64,000 bases of DNA from Pseudomonas sp. Tri1 (GTDB lineage Bacteria > Pseudomonadota > Gammaproteobacteria > Pseudomonadales > Pseudomonadaceae): positions 6,178,501-6,242,500 of the forward strand of contig NZ_CP072913.1 in assembly GCF_017968885.1 (NCBI RefSeq), read 5' to 3'. Below the pieces are notes generated by a model. It had not been told where the DNA came from. It saw nothing but the letters and a program-made list of their open reading frames with translations, and made no database searches. The position numbers and the translations under genes were made by a program. The first letter of the stretch is position 1, and every line of letters begins with the position of its first letter. Shown here in pieces: positions 52,848-62,121 of the stretch.

Positions 52848-54275
52848 ATGCCCAACCGCGCACCGCTCGATGCTGTCACCGCCCGCTGGCTCCCGTGGGT
52901 CGTGGCGATTGCCTTCTTCATGCAGTCCCTGGACGGGACCATCCTCAACACCGCCCTGCCCGCCATGGCCAGCGACCTGGCGGAAAACCCGCTGCGCATG
53001 CAGGGCGTGATCATTGCCTACATGCTCACCGTGGCGCTGCTGATCCCGGCCTCGGGCTGGATCGCCGACCGCTTCGGCACCAAGAAGATTTTCTTCGGCG
53101 CGATCCTGTTGTTCAGCTTCGGCTCGCTGCTGTGCGCCTTGTCCCACTCGCTGGGCATGCTGATCGGCGCGCGGGTGATCCAAGGCCTGGGGGGCGCGCT
53201 GATGATCCCGGTCGGTCGGCTGGTGGTACTGCGGGCCTACCCCCGCTCGGAGCTGGTGCGGATCATGGGCTTCATCACCATTCCCGGCCTGCTCGGCCCG
53301 CTGATCGGCCCGACCATGGGCGGCTGGATGGTGGAGTACCTGACCTGGCACTGGATCTTCCTGATCAACCTGCCGGTGGGCGTGATTGGCTGCTATGCGG
53401 TATGGAAGTTCATCCCCGACCTGCGCGGCAGCGAGCGCACCCGGTTCGATGGCCTGGGCTTTTTGCTGTTCGGCGCGGCAATGGTGTTGATCACCATTGC
53501 CATGGAAGGCCTGGGGGAACTGCACCTGCCGCACTTGCGGGTGATGTTGCTGTTGTTCGGTGGCATGGCCTGCCTGGCGGCTTATTGGCTGCGGGCCGGG
53601 CATGTCGAGAACCCGCTGTTCGCACCGTCGCTGTTCAAGACCCGGACCTTTGCCGTGGGCATCCTCGGTAACCTGTTCGCCCGTCTGGGCAGCGGCGCCC
53701 TGCCATTTTTGGTGCCGTTGCTGTTGCAAGTGGCCCTGGGCTACTCGCCGTCCCAGGCCGGCATGAGCATGCTGCCGCTGGCGGCGGCGGCCATGTTCGC
53801 CAAGTCCGTGGCCCGACCGTTGATCGAACGCCTGGGCTATCGCATCGTCCTGACCGGCAACACCCTGGCCCTGGGCCTGATGCTGGCGAGCATGGGCCTG
53901 GTCAGCGAGCAAACGCCATATTGGTTGCTGCTGGTACAACTGGCCGTGCTGGGGGCGATCAACTCGCTGCAATTCACCGCGATGAACACCGTGACCCTGA
54001 TCGACCTGGACGACGCCAGCGCCAGCAGCGGCAACAGCCTGCTGTCGGTGGTGGCACAACTGTCCCTGAGCCTCGGCGTGGCCTGCGCCGGTGCCCTGCT
54101 CGGCGGCTTCACAGCCCAGGTTGGCAACGATGGGGTCGAGACGGTGCTGGGAGCGTTCCAGTTGACGTTCGTCACGGTGGGGATCATGGCGATGCTGGCG
54201 GCGACGATTTTTTCCCAGTTGTCGAAGCAGGATGGACGGCGGGTCAAGCGGCCGGATGAGCATATCGAGCACTGA
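52848..54275 (+). CDS. MFS exporter, DHA2 (14-TM) family
   Basis: 475 aa, DHA2 drug:H+ antiporter type close to MdtD. Signature motifs are SLDGTILNTALPAMASDL (motif D1), WIADRFGTKKIFFGAI (motif A) and the GPLIGPTMGG motif C near residue 155. About 14 membrane segments predicted by eye. Substrate unknown. It is single, flanked on both sides by short palindromes. Confidence 0.85.
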   Translation: MPNRAPLDAVTARWLPWVVAIAFFMQSLDGTILNTALPAMASDLAENPLRMQGVIIAYMLTVALLIPASGWIADRFGTKKIFFGAILLFSFGSLLCALSHSLGMLIGARVIQGLGGALMIPVGRLVVLRAYPRSELVRIMGFITIPGLLGPLIGPTMGGWMVEYLTWHWIFLINLPVGVIGCYAVWKFIPDLRGSERTRFDGLGFLLFGAAMVLITIAMEGLGELHLPHLRVMLLLFGGMACLAAYWLRAGHVENPLFAPSLFKTRTFAVGILGNLFARLGSGALPFLVPLLLQVALGYSPSQAGMSMLPLAAAAMFAKSVARPLIERLGYRIVLTGNTLALGLMLASMGLVSEQTPYWLLLVQLAVLGAINSLQFTAMNTVTLIDLDDASASSGNSLLSVVAQLSLSLGVACAGALLGGFTAQVGNDGVETVLGAFQLTFVTVGIMAMLAATIFSQLSKQDGRRVKRPDEHIEH

Positions 54276-54302
54276 CCAGGCTCCAGTAGATTTGAGGAGC
54301 TA

Positions 54303-54333
54303 TTGTGGCGAGGGGATAAATCCCCTCGCCACA
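54303..54333. repeat. Short palindrome of the TGTGGCGAGGGGAT family
   Basis: TTGTGGCGAGGGGATAAATC with CCCTCGCCACA, between the MFS gene and dbpA. Likely terminator-like. Confidence 0.88.
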
Positions 54334-54433
54334 GATTGATCACCCCGAGAGCGCCACAGCTCGTCCAGAACTTTCGAAGAAAGTGGCACGAGGCTGCTAC
54401 ACTGCGCGACATTTTGTTTTGCAGGCCAGTCCC

Positions 54434-55819
54434 GTGACCACCATCGCCACCGCTTTTAATACTTTGCCGCTGTCCGCCGCCATGCTGGCTAACCTCGAAT
54501 CACTCGGTTATGCCCAGATGACGCCGATCCAGGCGCAAAGCTTGCCGGTGATCCTCAAGGGCATGGACCTGATCGCCCAGGCCAAGACCGGCAGCGGCAA
54601 GACTGCGGCTTTCGGCATTGGCCTGCTGAACCCGATCAACCCGCGCTTCTTCGGCTGCCAGGCACTGGTGATGTGCCCGACCCGCGAACTGGCCGACCAG
54701 GTCGCCAAGGAAATCCGTCGCCTGGCCCGCGCCGAAGACAACATCAAGGTCCTGACCCTGTGCGGTGGTGTGTCCTTCGGCCCGCAGATCGCCTCCCTTG
54801 AACACGGCGCCCACATCATCGTCGGCACGCCAGGGCGCATCCAGCAACACCTGCGCAAAGGCTCGCTGGTGCTCGATGGCCTCAACACGCTGATCCTCGA
54901 CGAAGCCGACCGCATGCTCGACATGGGCTTCTACGATGCCATCGAAGACATCATCCAGCAGACCCCGGAACGCCGCCAGACACTGCTGTTCTCCGCCACC
55001 TACCCGGTGGGCATCAAGCAGCTGTCGTCCAAGTTCATGCGCAACCCGCAGCAAGTCAAAGCCGAAGCGTTTCACTCCGACGCGCAGATCGAGCAGCGCT
55101 TCTACGAGATCTCTCCTGAAGAACGCATGGACGCGGTGGTCAAGGTGCTGGCGCACTTCCGCCCGGCCTCCTGCGTGGCGTTCTGCTTCACCAAGCAACA
55201 GGTCCAGGAAACCGTCGATCACCTGACATCCAAAGGCATCTCCGCCGTCGGCCTGCATGGCGACCTGGAACAGCGCGACCGTGACCAGGTGCTGGCGATG
55301 TTCGCCAACCGCAGCACCTCGGTGCTGGTGGCTACCGATGTAGCGGCACGCGGCCTGGACATCGATGCCCTGGACATGGTGATCAACGTCGAACTGGCCC
55401 GGGATTCGGAAATCCACATCCACCGCGTCGGCCGCACCGGCCGCGCCGGGGAAAAAGGCATCGCCATCAGCCTGGTGGCGCCGTCCGAAGCCCACCGCGC
55501 CCAGGCCATCGAGCAACTGCAGAAGTCGCCGTTGAGCTGGGACCAACTGGACAACCTCAAGTCCCAGGGCGGCGGCCCGCTGCTGCCGGCCATGAGCACG
55601 CTGTGCATCGGTGCCGGGCGCAAAGACAAAGTCCGCCCCGGCGACATCCTCGGCGCCCTGACCGGCGACGCTGGCATCCCCGGCGCCCAGGTTGGCAAGA
55701 TCGCGATTTTCGATTTCCAGGCCTATGTGGCCGTGGAGCGCGGCATTGCCAAACAGGCACTGCAACGCCTGAACGATGGCAAGATCAAGGGCCGGTCGTT
55801 GCGGGTGCGGATTCTGTAA
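54434..55819 (+). CDS. dbpA: ATP-dependent RNA helicase DbpA
   Basis: 461 aa with a GTG start (VTTIATAFNTLPLS), the usual DbpA length; an upstream ATG at 54383 would add 17 unrelated residues. DEAD-box motifs: Q motif (MTPIQAQSLP), AKTGSGKT, PTRELADQ, DEAD, SAT, HRVGRTGRAG. The C-terminal 75 residues form the DbpA RNA-binding domain (RPGDILGALTGDAGIPGAQV) that targets 23S rRNA hairpin 92 in ribosome assembly. Confidence 0.95.
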   Translation: MTTIATAFNTLPLSAAMLANLESLGYAQMTPIQAQSLPVILKGMDLIAQAKTGSGKTAAFGIGLLNPINPRFFGCQALVMCPTRELADQVAKEIRRLARAEDNIKVLTLCGGVSFGPQIASLEHGAHIIVGTPGRIQQHLRKGSLVLDGLNTLILDEADRMLDMGFYDAIEDIIQQTPERRQTLLFSATYPVGIKQLSSKFMRNPQQVKAEAFHSDAQIEQRFYEISPEERMDAVVKVLAHFRPASCVAFCFTKQQVQETVDHLTSKGISAVGLHGDLEQRDRDQVLAMFANRSTSVLVATDVAARGLDIDALDMVINVELARDSEIHIHRVGRTGRAGEKGIAISLVAPSEAHRAQAIEQLQKSPLSWDQLDNLKSQGGGPLLPAMSTLCIGAGRKDKVRPGDILGALTGDAGIPGAQVGKIAIFDFQAYVAVERGIAKQALQRLNDGKIKGRSLRVRIL

Positions 55820-55847
55820 TCCAATTGCCTGACAAACAGAGATCAAA

Positions 55848-55937
55848 CTGTGGGAGCGAGCTTGCTCGCGATAGCGGAGGATCAGCGGCATTGATGTCGA
55901 CTGACACACCGCAATCGCGAGCAAGCTCGCTCCCACA
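55848..55937. repeat. REP inverted pair
   Basis: Tail-to-tail REP copies between dbpA and the flavoprotein gene. Confidence 0.9.
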
Positions 55938-55971
55938 TTCAGTTATGTGGAAAAGCTGAGAGGACACCGTT

Positions 55972-57150
55972 TTGCGCTCTACCGAAGTCGTGATCATTGG
56001 CGCTGGCGCCGCAGGGTTGATGTGCGCACTGACCGCTGCCGCGCGCGGACGGCAGGTGATGTTGCTGGACCACGCCAACAAAGCCGGCAAGAAAATCCTC
56101 ATGTCGGGCGGTGGACGCTGCAATTTCACCAACATGTACACCGAGCCGGGCAATTTTCTCTCGCAGAACCCGCATTTCTGCAAATCGGCCCTGGCCCGCT
56201 ACACCCAATGGGATTTCATCGCCCTGGTGGCCAAGCACGGCGTGCCCTATCACGAGAAAAAACTCGGCCAGTTGTTCTGCGATAACAAGTCCAGCGACAT
56301 CCTCGGCCTGCTACTGGAGGAGTGTGACCAGGCTGGCGTCAAGCTGCACCTGGATACCTCGATCACACAGATCGAAAAAACCGACAGCGGCTACCTGCTG
56401 CAAACCACCCTTGGGGCCGTCAGTTGCCAATCCTTGGTGATCGCCACCGGCGGACTGTCGATCCCCACCCTGGGCGCTACCGGCTTCGGCTATCAGGTGG
56501 CGAAACAGTTTGGCCATCAACTGCTGCCAACCCGCGCCGGGCTGGTGCCGTTCACCATCACCGATCAACTCAAGACGCTGTGCACCGAACTCTCGGGCAC
56601 TTCGGTCGATTGCCTGGTGAGCTGCAACGAGCAGAGTTTTCGCGAGAACATCCTGTTCACCCACCGCGGCCTCAGCGGCCCGGCGATCTTGCAGATTTCG
56701 TCGTTCTGGGAACCGGGGGACACGGTGCAGATCAACCTGCTGCCCGACCACGACGTGCCGCAATGGCTGCAACAGCAACAGGCCGAACGCCCCAACAGCG
56801 AGCTGAAAACCCTGCTGGGCGAGCTGTTCACCAAGAAAATGGCCAACCTGCTGGCCGATACCTGGTTCGTCTCCAAACCCATGAAGCAATACACCCACGC
56901 GGAACTGGCGGACATTGCCGAGAAACTGGCGAGCTGGAATGTCGTCCCGGCCGGCACCGAAGGCTACCGCACCGCCGAAGTCACCCTGGGCGGCGTCGAC
57001 ACTCGGGAGGTCTCGTCCAAGACCATGGAATCGCTGAAAAGCCCCGGGCTGTATTTCATTGGCGAAGTGCTGGACGTCACTGGGCACCTGGGCGGGTTCA
57101 ACTTCCAGTGGGCCTGGGCGTCGGGTTATGCGGCGGCGCAATACGTCTGA
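55972..57150 (+). CDS. HI0933/BaiN-family flavoprotein
   Basis: 392 aa with a TTG start (LRSTEVVIIGAGAAGLM) after GAGAGGACACCG; I see no in-frame ATG/GTG that keeps the FAD motif. FAD-binding GAGAAGLMCALTAAARG, family-typical GGGRCNFTN and the C-terminal GEVLDVTGHLGGFNFQWAWASG. Predicted NAD(P)/FAD-dependent oxidoreductase of unknown substrate, common beside dbpA in Pseudomonas. Confidence 0.88.
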   Translation: MRSTEVVIIGAGAAGLMCALTAAARGRQVMLLDHANKAGKKILMSGGGRCNFTNMYTEPGNFLSQNPHFCKSALARYTQWDFIALVAKHGVPYHEKKLGQLFCDNKSSDILGLLLEECDQAGVKLHLDTSITQIEKTDSGYLLQTTLGAVSCQSLVIATGGLSIPTLGATGFGYQVAKQFGHQLLPTRAGLVPFTITDQLKTLCTELSGTSVDCLVSCNEQSFRENILFTHRGLSGPAILQISSFWEPGDTVQINLLPDHDVPQWLQQQQAERPNSELKTLLGELFTKKMANLLADTWFVSKPMKQYTHAELADIAEKLASWNVVPAGTEGYRTAEVTLGGVDTREVSSKTMESLKSPGLYFIGEVLDVTGHLGGFNFQWAWASGYAAAQYV

Positions 57151-57180
57151 CACAACAAAAATAAAAGGCAGGCAATGACC

Positions 57181-57271
57181 TTGTGGGAGCAAGCTTGCTC
57201 GCGATAGCGGTGGTTCAGTCAACATCAATGCGACCGACCTGACGCCATCGCGAGCAAGCTCGCTCCCACAG
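57181..57271. repeat. REP inverted pair
   Basis: Tail-to-tail REP copies between the flavoprotein gene and the YccS-type gene. Confidence 0.9.
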
Positions 57272-57405
57272 AGGGTCCATGGCGTTTTCTGAATCGCATT
57301 CACACGCGAAGGAACACTTTTTGCTGTCCGATGTGATCGCCGCCATTGCGTCGGCGTCATTACTGCCTCAATTTAGCGTCATTGCCCGTCAGGCCCGTGC
57401 ACTTC

Positions 57406-59589
57406 ATGTCATCGAACTCGTTTAGCCAGTCTTTGCGTCGCCTTTGGGCGTTGGATAAGTTCAGTTATAGCGTGCGGGTGTTCATCGCCCTGACCGGCAG
57501 CATGGGTCTGTGCTGGTATCTCGATGAGATGGCACTGCTGATTCCCCTGTTCCTGGGCATCATCGCCAGCGCCCTGGCCGAGACCGATGACACCTGGCAA
57601 GGCCGCCTCAATGCGCTGGCCGTGACCCTGGTGTGTTTCACCGTCGCGGCCCTGTCGGTGGAACTGCTGTTCCCCTATCCCGTGCTGTTCATCATCGCCC
57701 TGGCCCTGGCGAGCTTCGGCCTGACCATGCTCGGCGCCCTGGGTGAGCGCTATGGCGCAATTGCCTCGGCCACCTTGATTCTTTCGGTCTATACCATGAT
57801 CGGCGTGGACCAGCGCGGTGGCGCGGTCACCGATTTCTGGCACGAACCCCTGCTGCTGGTGGCTGGCGCTGCGTGGTACGGCTTGCTCTCAGTGCTGTGG
57901 CAAGCGCTGTTTTCCAATCAACCGGTGCAGCAAAGCCTGGCGCGGCTGTTTCGTGAGCTGGGCCGCTACCTGAAACTCAAATCTTCACTCCTGGAGCCGA
58001 TCCGCCAACTGGACGTCGAAGCCCGACGCCTGGAACTGGCCCAACAGAATGGCCGAGTGGTCGCGGCGCTGAACGCGGCGAAGGAGATCATCCTGCACCG
58101 CGTGGGCAATGGCCGGCCAGGCTCCAAAGTCAGCCGTTACCTGAAGCTGTATTTCCTCGCCCAAGACATCCATGAGCGCGCCAGTTCCTCCCATTACCCC
58201 TACAACGCACTGGCCGAGGCCTTCTTCCACAGCGACGTGATGTTCCGCTGCCAACGCCTGCTGCGCCAGCAGGGCAAGGCCTGCCAGGCGCTGGCCGAAT
58301 CGATCCAACTGCGCCAGCCGTTCGTCTACGACGCCAGCTTCGCCGAGGCCCTCAACGACCTGCATGCCTCCCTCGAACACCTGCGCATCCAGAGCAATCC
58401 GGCCTGGCGCGGCTTGTTGCGATCGTTACGCGCCCTTTCGGCCAACCTTGCCACCATGGATCGCCTGCTCAGCGATGCCAGCAACCCCGACGCCCTGGCC
58501 GACGCCACCGACAGCAGCCTGCTGGACCGCTCGCCGCGCAACCTCAAGGACGTCTGGCTACGCTTGCGCACGCAGCTCACGCCAACCTCGCTGCTGTTCC
58601 GTCATGCCCTGCGCCTGCCCTTGGCGCTGAGCGTGGGCTACGCCATGGTGCATCTGATCCACCCGTCCCAGGGTTATTGGATCATCCTCACCACGCTGTT
58701 CGTCTGCCAACCCAACTACGGCGCCACCCGGCGCAAGCTCGGCCAGCGAATCATCGGCACCGCCATTGGCCTGACAGTGGCCTGGGCGCTGTTCGATCTG
58801 TTTCCCAACCCGCTGGTGCAATCGAGCTTCGCCATTGCCGCCGGGGTGGTGTTCTTTACCAACCGCACGACCCGCTACACCCTGGCAACTGCTGGGATCA
58901 CCATCATGGTGCTGTTCTGCTTCAACCAGGTGGGCGACGGCTACGGGCTGCTGCTGCCGCGGCTATTCGATACCTTGCTCGGCAGCCTGATCGCCGGGCT
59001 GGCGGTGTTCCTGTTCCTGCCCGACTGGCAGGGCCGACGACTGAACAAGGTGCTGGCCAACACGCTGACCTGCAACAGCATTTACCTGCGTCAGATCATG
59101 CAGCAGTACGCCGCCGGTAAAAGCGACGACCTGGCCTATCGCCTGGCCCGACGCAACGCCCACAACGCCGACGCCGCGCTGTCCACCACGCTGGCCAACA
59201 TGCTGATGGAGCCGGGGCATTTCCGTAAGGAAGCCGACGTGGGGTTCCGCTTCCTGGTGTTGTCCCACACGCTGCTCAGTTACCTGTCAGGCCTGGGCGC
59301 CCACCGCGGCACCGAGCTGCCGGCGCAGGTGCGCGAACAATTGATCGATGGCGCGGGAGCGAAACTGGCGACGAGCATCGACGAAATCGCCCAGGGCCTG
59401 GCGAGCAAAACGCCGATTGTGGTGCAAAGCGACGAGGAGGAAGCCCTGGCCAATGAGCTCGAGCAGATGCCCGATGAAATTGACGAGGGGCAGCGGTTGG
59501 TGCAGACGCAATTGGGATTGATCTGTCGGCAACTGGGGCCGTTGCGGACCTTGGCGGCGCACTTGGTCAAGGACACCAGCGAGACTTGA
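57406..59589 (+). CDS. YccS-type FUSC-family membrane protein
   Basis: 727 aa from MSSNSFSQSL; a 20-residue upstream extension is rejected. Two membrane blocks (about 25-160 and 430-560) of the fusaric-acid-resistance-like (FUSC) fold, each followed by a soluble helical block. Length fits the YccS/YhfK type. Predicted inner-membrane efflux component with unknown substrate. The C terminus is acidic. Confidence 0.88.
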   Translation: MSSNSFSQSLRRLWALDKFSYSVRVFIALTGSMGLCWYLDEMALLIPLFLGIIASALAETDDTWQGRLNALAVTLVCFTVAALSVELLFPYPVLFIIALALASFGLTMLGALGERYGAIASATLILSVYTMIGVDQRGGAVTDFWHEPLLLVAGAAWYGLLSVLWQALFSNQPVQQSLARLFRELGRYLKLKSSLLEPIRQLDVEARRLELAQQNGRVVAALNAAKEIILHRVGNGRPGSKVSRYLKLYFLAQDIHERASSSHYPYNALAEAFFHSDVMFRCQRLLRQQGKACQALAESIQLRQPFVYDASFAEALNDLHASLEHLRIQSNPAWRGLLRSLRALSANLATMDRLLSDASNPDALADATDSSLLDRSPRNLKDVWLRLRTQLTPTSLLFRHALRLPLALSVGYAMVHLIHPSQGYWIILTTLFVCQPNYGATRRKLGQRIIGTAIGLTVAWALFDLFPNPLVQSSFAIAAGVVFFTNRTTRYTLATAGITIMVLFCFNQVGDGYGLLLPRLFDTLLGSLIAGLAVFLFLPDWQGRRLNKVLANTLTCNSIYLRQIMQQYAAGKSDDLAYRLARRNAHNADAALSTTLANMLMEPGHFRKEADVGFRFLVLSHTLLSYLSGLGAHRGTELPAQVREQLIDGAGAKLATSIDEIAQGLASKTPIVVQSDEEEALANELEQMPDEIDEGQRLVQTQLGLICRQLGPLRTLAAHLVKDTSET

Positions 59590-59613
59590 GGGCTATGGTG
59601 TTCATACTGGCCT

Positions 59614-59700
59614 CATCGCGAGCAGGCTCGCTCCCACAATGCGGTGCGCATGGACTTTGTGTAACAGCAGACCCACTGTGGGTGCGAGCTTGCTCGCGAT
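59614..59700. repeat. REP inverted pair
   Basis: Head-to-head REP copies, one with AGCAGGCTCGC and the other with GGGTGCGAGC variants, between convergent genes. Confidence 0.88.
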
Positions 59701-59719
59701 GGGGCCGGTCCAGGCAACC

Positions 59720-60457
59720 TTACATCCCATGCGCCTTCAACAACCGCGCATAACTGCCGTCCGCTTTCATCGCCGCAATCTCCCGATCGAAGCCCGCCAC
59801 GATCTCCTCATGCTGCGGATTCTTCAGGCTGACCAGGATGTGCAGGCTGTTTTCGCTCAACGGCTTGGGCAGGAACTCCACGGCGTTGCGCACCTTGGCC
59901 GACTCGCGGGCCAGGTAATAACGGGCGACGTATTCATCTTCCAGGGTCAGCTTCACACGGTCGGCTGCCAGCATGCGCACGGCCATCGCGAAGTTATGCA
60001 CAGGGACCTTCTGCATTTGCTGGTCTTCATCGAATTCCTTGGCGTAGGCGTAACCGCGCACCACGGCGATGGGATAGGCATACAACTGTTGCAGGTTGTC
60101 GAACTCGATCGGCGCGTCCTTGCGCTTGAGGAAGCGCACGCGGTTGAGCAGGTACTCGGCTGAGAACTGGCCGACATGGGTGCGTTCTTCGCTGTACCAG
60201 GCGTTGACCAGCACATCATAGCGGCCCTCGCCGATGCCCAGCATCGCCCGGGCCCAAGGCACCTGTTCGAAGTCCGTGGCATAGCCGGCCCGCGCCAGGG
60301 CCGTGCTGACGATATCGGTCGCCAGGCCACCATTGACCAGCGTGGAGTCGGTAAAGGGAGGCCAGCCATCGGCGACCAGACGCAACTTCTGCGCACAGGC
60401 GTTGTGGCTCAGCAACAGCAATCCGACTAAAGCAAGAGCTCGATGCAAACGCGGCAT
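59720..60457 (-). CDS. Periplasmic substrate-binding protein, amino-acid ABC type
   Basis: 245 aa from MPRLHRALAL; AAGGA lies 8 nt before this ATG, while the ATG at 60466 overlaps it. Signal peptide ends near NACA/QKLRLV. SBP_bac_3-like fold (DGWPPFTDSTLVNGGLATDI, DVLVNAWYSEER). No permease or ATPase is adjacent, so an orphan receptor or sensor role is possible. Confidence 0.82.
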   Translation of the reverse strand: MPRLHRALALVGLLLLSHNACAQKLRLVADGWPPFTDSTLVNGGLATDIVSTALARAGYATDFEQVPWARAMLGIGEGRYDVLVNAWYSEERTHVGQFSAEYLLNRVRFLKRKDAPIEFDNLQQLYAYPIAVVRGYAYAKEFDEDQQMQKVPVHNFAMAVRMLAADRVKLTLEDEYVARYYLARESAKVRNAVEFLPKPLSENSLHILVSLKNPQHEEIVAGFDREIAAMKADGSYARLLKAHGM

Positions 60458-60717
60458 GCCAAACATCCTTGACGGGTTCAAAGCCCGGTTTGTTTTTAGC
60501 CGATACTCAAGGGATATCCTCGGACATCCGGTCCTAACATTAGCTCATTGAAACCGCAGCACAGCTCTGGCTCGAAGATTACACAAAGAAGACAACGCTG
60601 CGACAAGGGAATGATGGCATTTTGGTATTTATCACAGTTTTTTTACCGGACCGAGCAAGAGACTTCCGAAGACAGCGCGCTTAATATCGGCATCAGGTTC
60701 TTAAGGAAATTCAAAAA

Positions 60718-61170
60718 ATGGACATCGACTGGGTCTGCAAACACCACAGTGACCTGAGCAAGGAGCAGCTGTACGCCATCCTCAAATTGCGCGCTGAAGT
60801 GTTCGTCGTCGAGCAGAACTGCGCCTACCCGGACGTCGACGGCCTGGACCTGGAGGGCGACACCTGCCATTTGATGGCTTGGCAGGGCAACCAACTGGTG
60901 GCCTACCTGCGCTTGCTCGACCCGCACTCGCAAAACAGCGACGTGGTGATCGGGCGCGTGGTCATCGCGCCACACGCACGGGGCAAGGGGCTGGGCCACG
61001 CCTTGATGGAACATGGCCTCAAGCACGCCGAGAAATACTGGCCCGGGACGTCGATCTCACTGTCGGCCCAGGCACATCTGCAGGGGTATTACGGGCGGTA
61101 TGGGTTTGAGGCGGTGGGCGTGGAATATCTGGAGGATGGGATTCCACACATTGGCATGCATCGGCCCTGA
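60718..61170 (+). CDS. ElaA-like GNAT acetyltransferase
   Basis: 150 aa. ElaA-type N terminus (LSKEQLYAILKLRAEVFVVEQNCAYPDVDGLD) and acetyl-CoA site VIAPHARGKGLGHALME. AAGGAAATTC precedes the ATG. Substrate unknown. The 260 bp upstream contain an A/T-rich TTTTTTTACC stretch but no other gene that I trust. Confidence 0.88.
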   Translation: MDIDWVCKHHSDLSKEQLYAILKLRAEVFVVEQNCAYPDVDGLDLEGDTCHLMAWQGNQLVAYLRLLDPHSQNSDVVIGRVVIAPHARGKGLGHALMEHGLKHAEKYWPGTSISLSAQAHLQGYYGRYGFEAVGVEYLEDGIPHIGMHRP

Positions 61171-61176
61171 TGACGC

Positions 61177-61249
61177 CATCGCGAGCAGGCTCGCTCCCAC
61201 AGTGGATCTTCAGTGAACGATCAAATGTGGGAGCGAGCTTGCTCGCGAT
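61177..61249. repeat. REP inverted pair
   Basis: Head-to-head REP copies between convergent ends of the ElaA-like gene and the winged-helix gene. Confidence 0.9.
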
Positions 61250-61275
61250 GAGGCCAGTCCAGACAAAGCCGAATT

Positions 61276-61572
61276 TCAGGGGTATTCAAGCACCGCCTTG
61301 ATCCGCTGCAGATTCCCCTCGATCCACCCCCGATCGATCGCCCCCCAATCGCGAATCCGATAACACCCGGCATGATTTCGGGCGCCCTGCTCCTGCTCGA
61401 ACTCACAAATGATATCCAGGTCCGCCAGCGCCGCGACGGTGTCCTGGGCGGTGCGCCGTGGCATGCCGGTGACTTCGGTGAGGGCGGGGACGTTGCTGGC
61501 CACGCCGCTGTCGATCAAGTACGCCACATACAAGCGACGGTAGAAGCTGGTCTTGGTCTTGCTGACGTCCAT
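61276..61572 (-). CDS. Small winged-helix DNA-binding protein
   Basis: 98 aa from MDVSKTKTSFYRRL. A compact winged helix (VPALTEVTGMPRRTAQDTVAALADLDI at about 30-56, then a wing and a tail). Conserved in Pseudomonas without a named role. It follows the YgjP-like gene by 4 bp, so the two form an operon. Confidence 0.72.
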   Translation of the reverse strand: MDVSKTKTSFYRRLYVAYLIDSGVASNVPALTEVTGMPRRTAQDTVAALADLDIICEFEQEQGARNHAGCYRIRDWGAIDRGWIEGNLQRIKAVLEYP

Positions 61573-61576
61573 CCGG

Positions 61577-62080
61577 TCATTCCTTGTGTTGTTGCAGATC
61601 ACGCCAGGTCAGGTACACCCGCAAGTCGAACTCCAACTGGTGATACCCCGGCAGCATGTGCTCGCAGAGTTGATAGAACGCCTTGTTGTGGTCCGACTCC
61701 TTGAAGTGGGCCAACTCATGCACCACGATCATTTTCAGAAACTCTGGCGCCGCTTCCTTGAACAGCGAAGCGATGCGGATTTCCTTCTTGGCCTTGAGCT
61801 TGCCGCCCTGCACCCGTGAGACCGCCGTATGCAAGCCGAGGGCGCGGTGGGTCAGGTCCAGGCGGTTGTCGAACAGCACCTTATCGATGGCCGGCGCGTT
61901 GCGCAGGTATTGTTGCTTGAGATCCAGCGCATAACCGTACAGGGCCTTGTCGCTCTGGACCGCATGCCGGTCGGGGTAACGCTGGCGCAGGTAATCGCCC
62001 AGCCGATCCTGAGCAATCATTTGCTGCACTTGTGCTTGCAGGGCGGCGGGATAGGCCTGGAGGTATTTGAGCGTGGTCAT
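61577..62080 (-). CDS. YgjP-like metallopeptidase
   Basis: 167 aa from MTTLKYLQAY. Zincin motif HELAHFKESDHNKAF: His-Glu-x2-His with the third His downstream, as in YgjP/DUF45 (M48-type) proteins. No membrane segments, so cytoplasmic and probably soluble. An ATG six codons upstream is possible. Substrate unknown. Pairs with the winged-helix gene. Confidence 0.82.
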   Translation of the reverse strand: MTTLKYLQAYPAALQAQVQQMIAQDRLGDYLRQRYPDRHAVQSDKALYGYALDLKQQYLRNAPAIDKVLFDNRLDLTHRALGLHTAVSRVQGGKLKAKKEIRIASLFKEAAPEFLKMIVVHELAHFKESDHNKAFYQLCEHMLPGYHQLEFDLRVYLTWRDLQQHKE

Positions 62081-62121
62081 CGGTGGCAACACAGTCACAA
62101 AAGGCCGCCAGTGTAGCGAAT

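Noticed and set aside
60548..60757. 69-codon frame ahead of the ElaA-like gene
   Set aside because: It overlaps the ElaA start in another frame and has no initiation signal; more likely 5' untranslated sequence.
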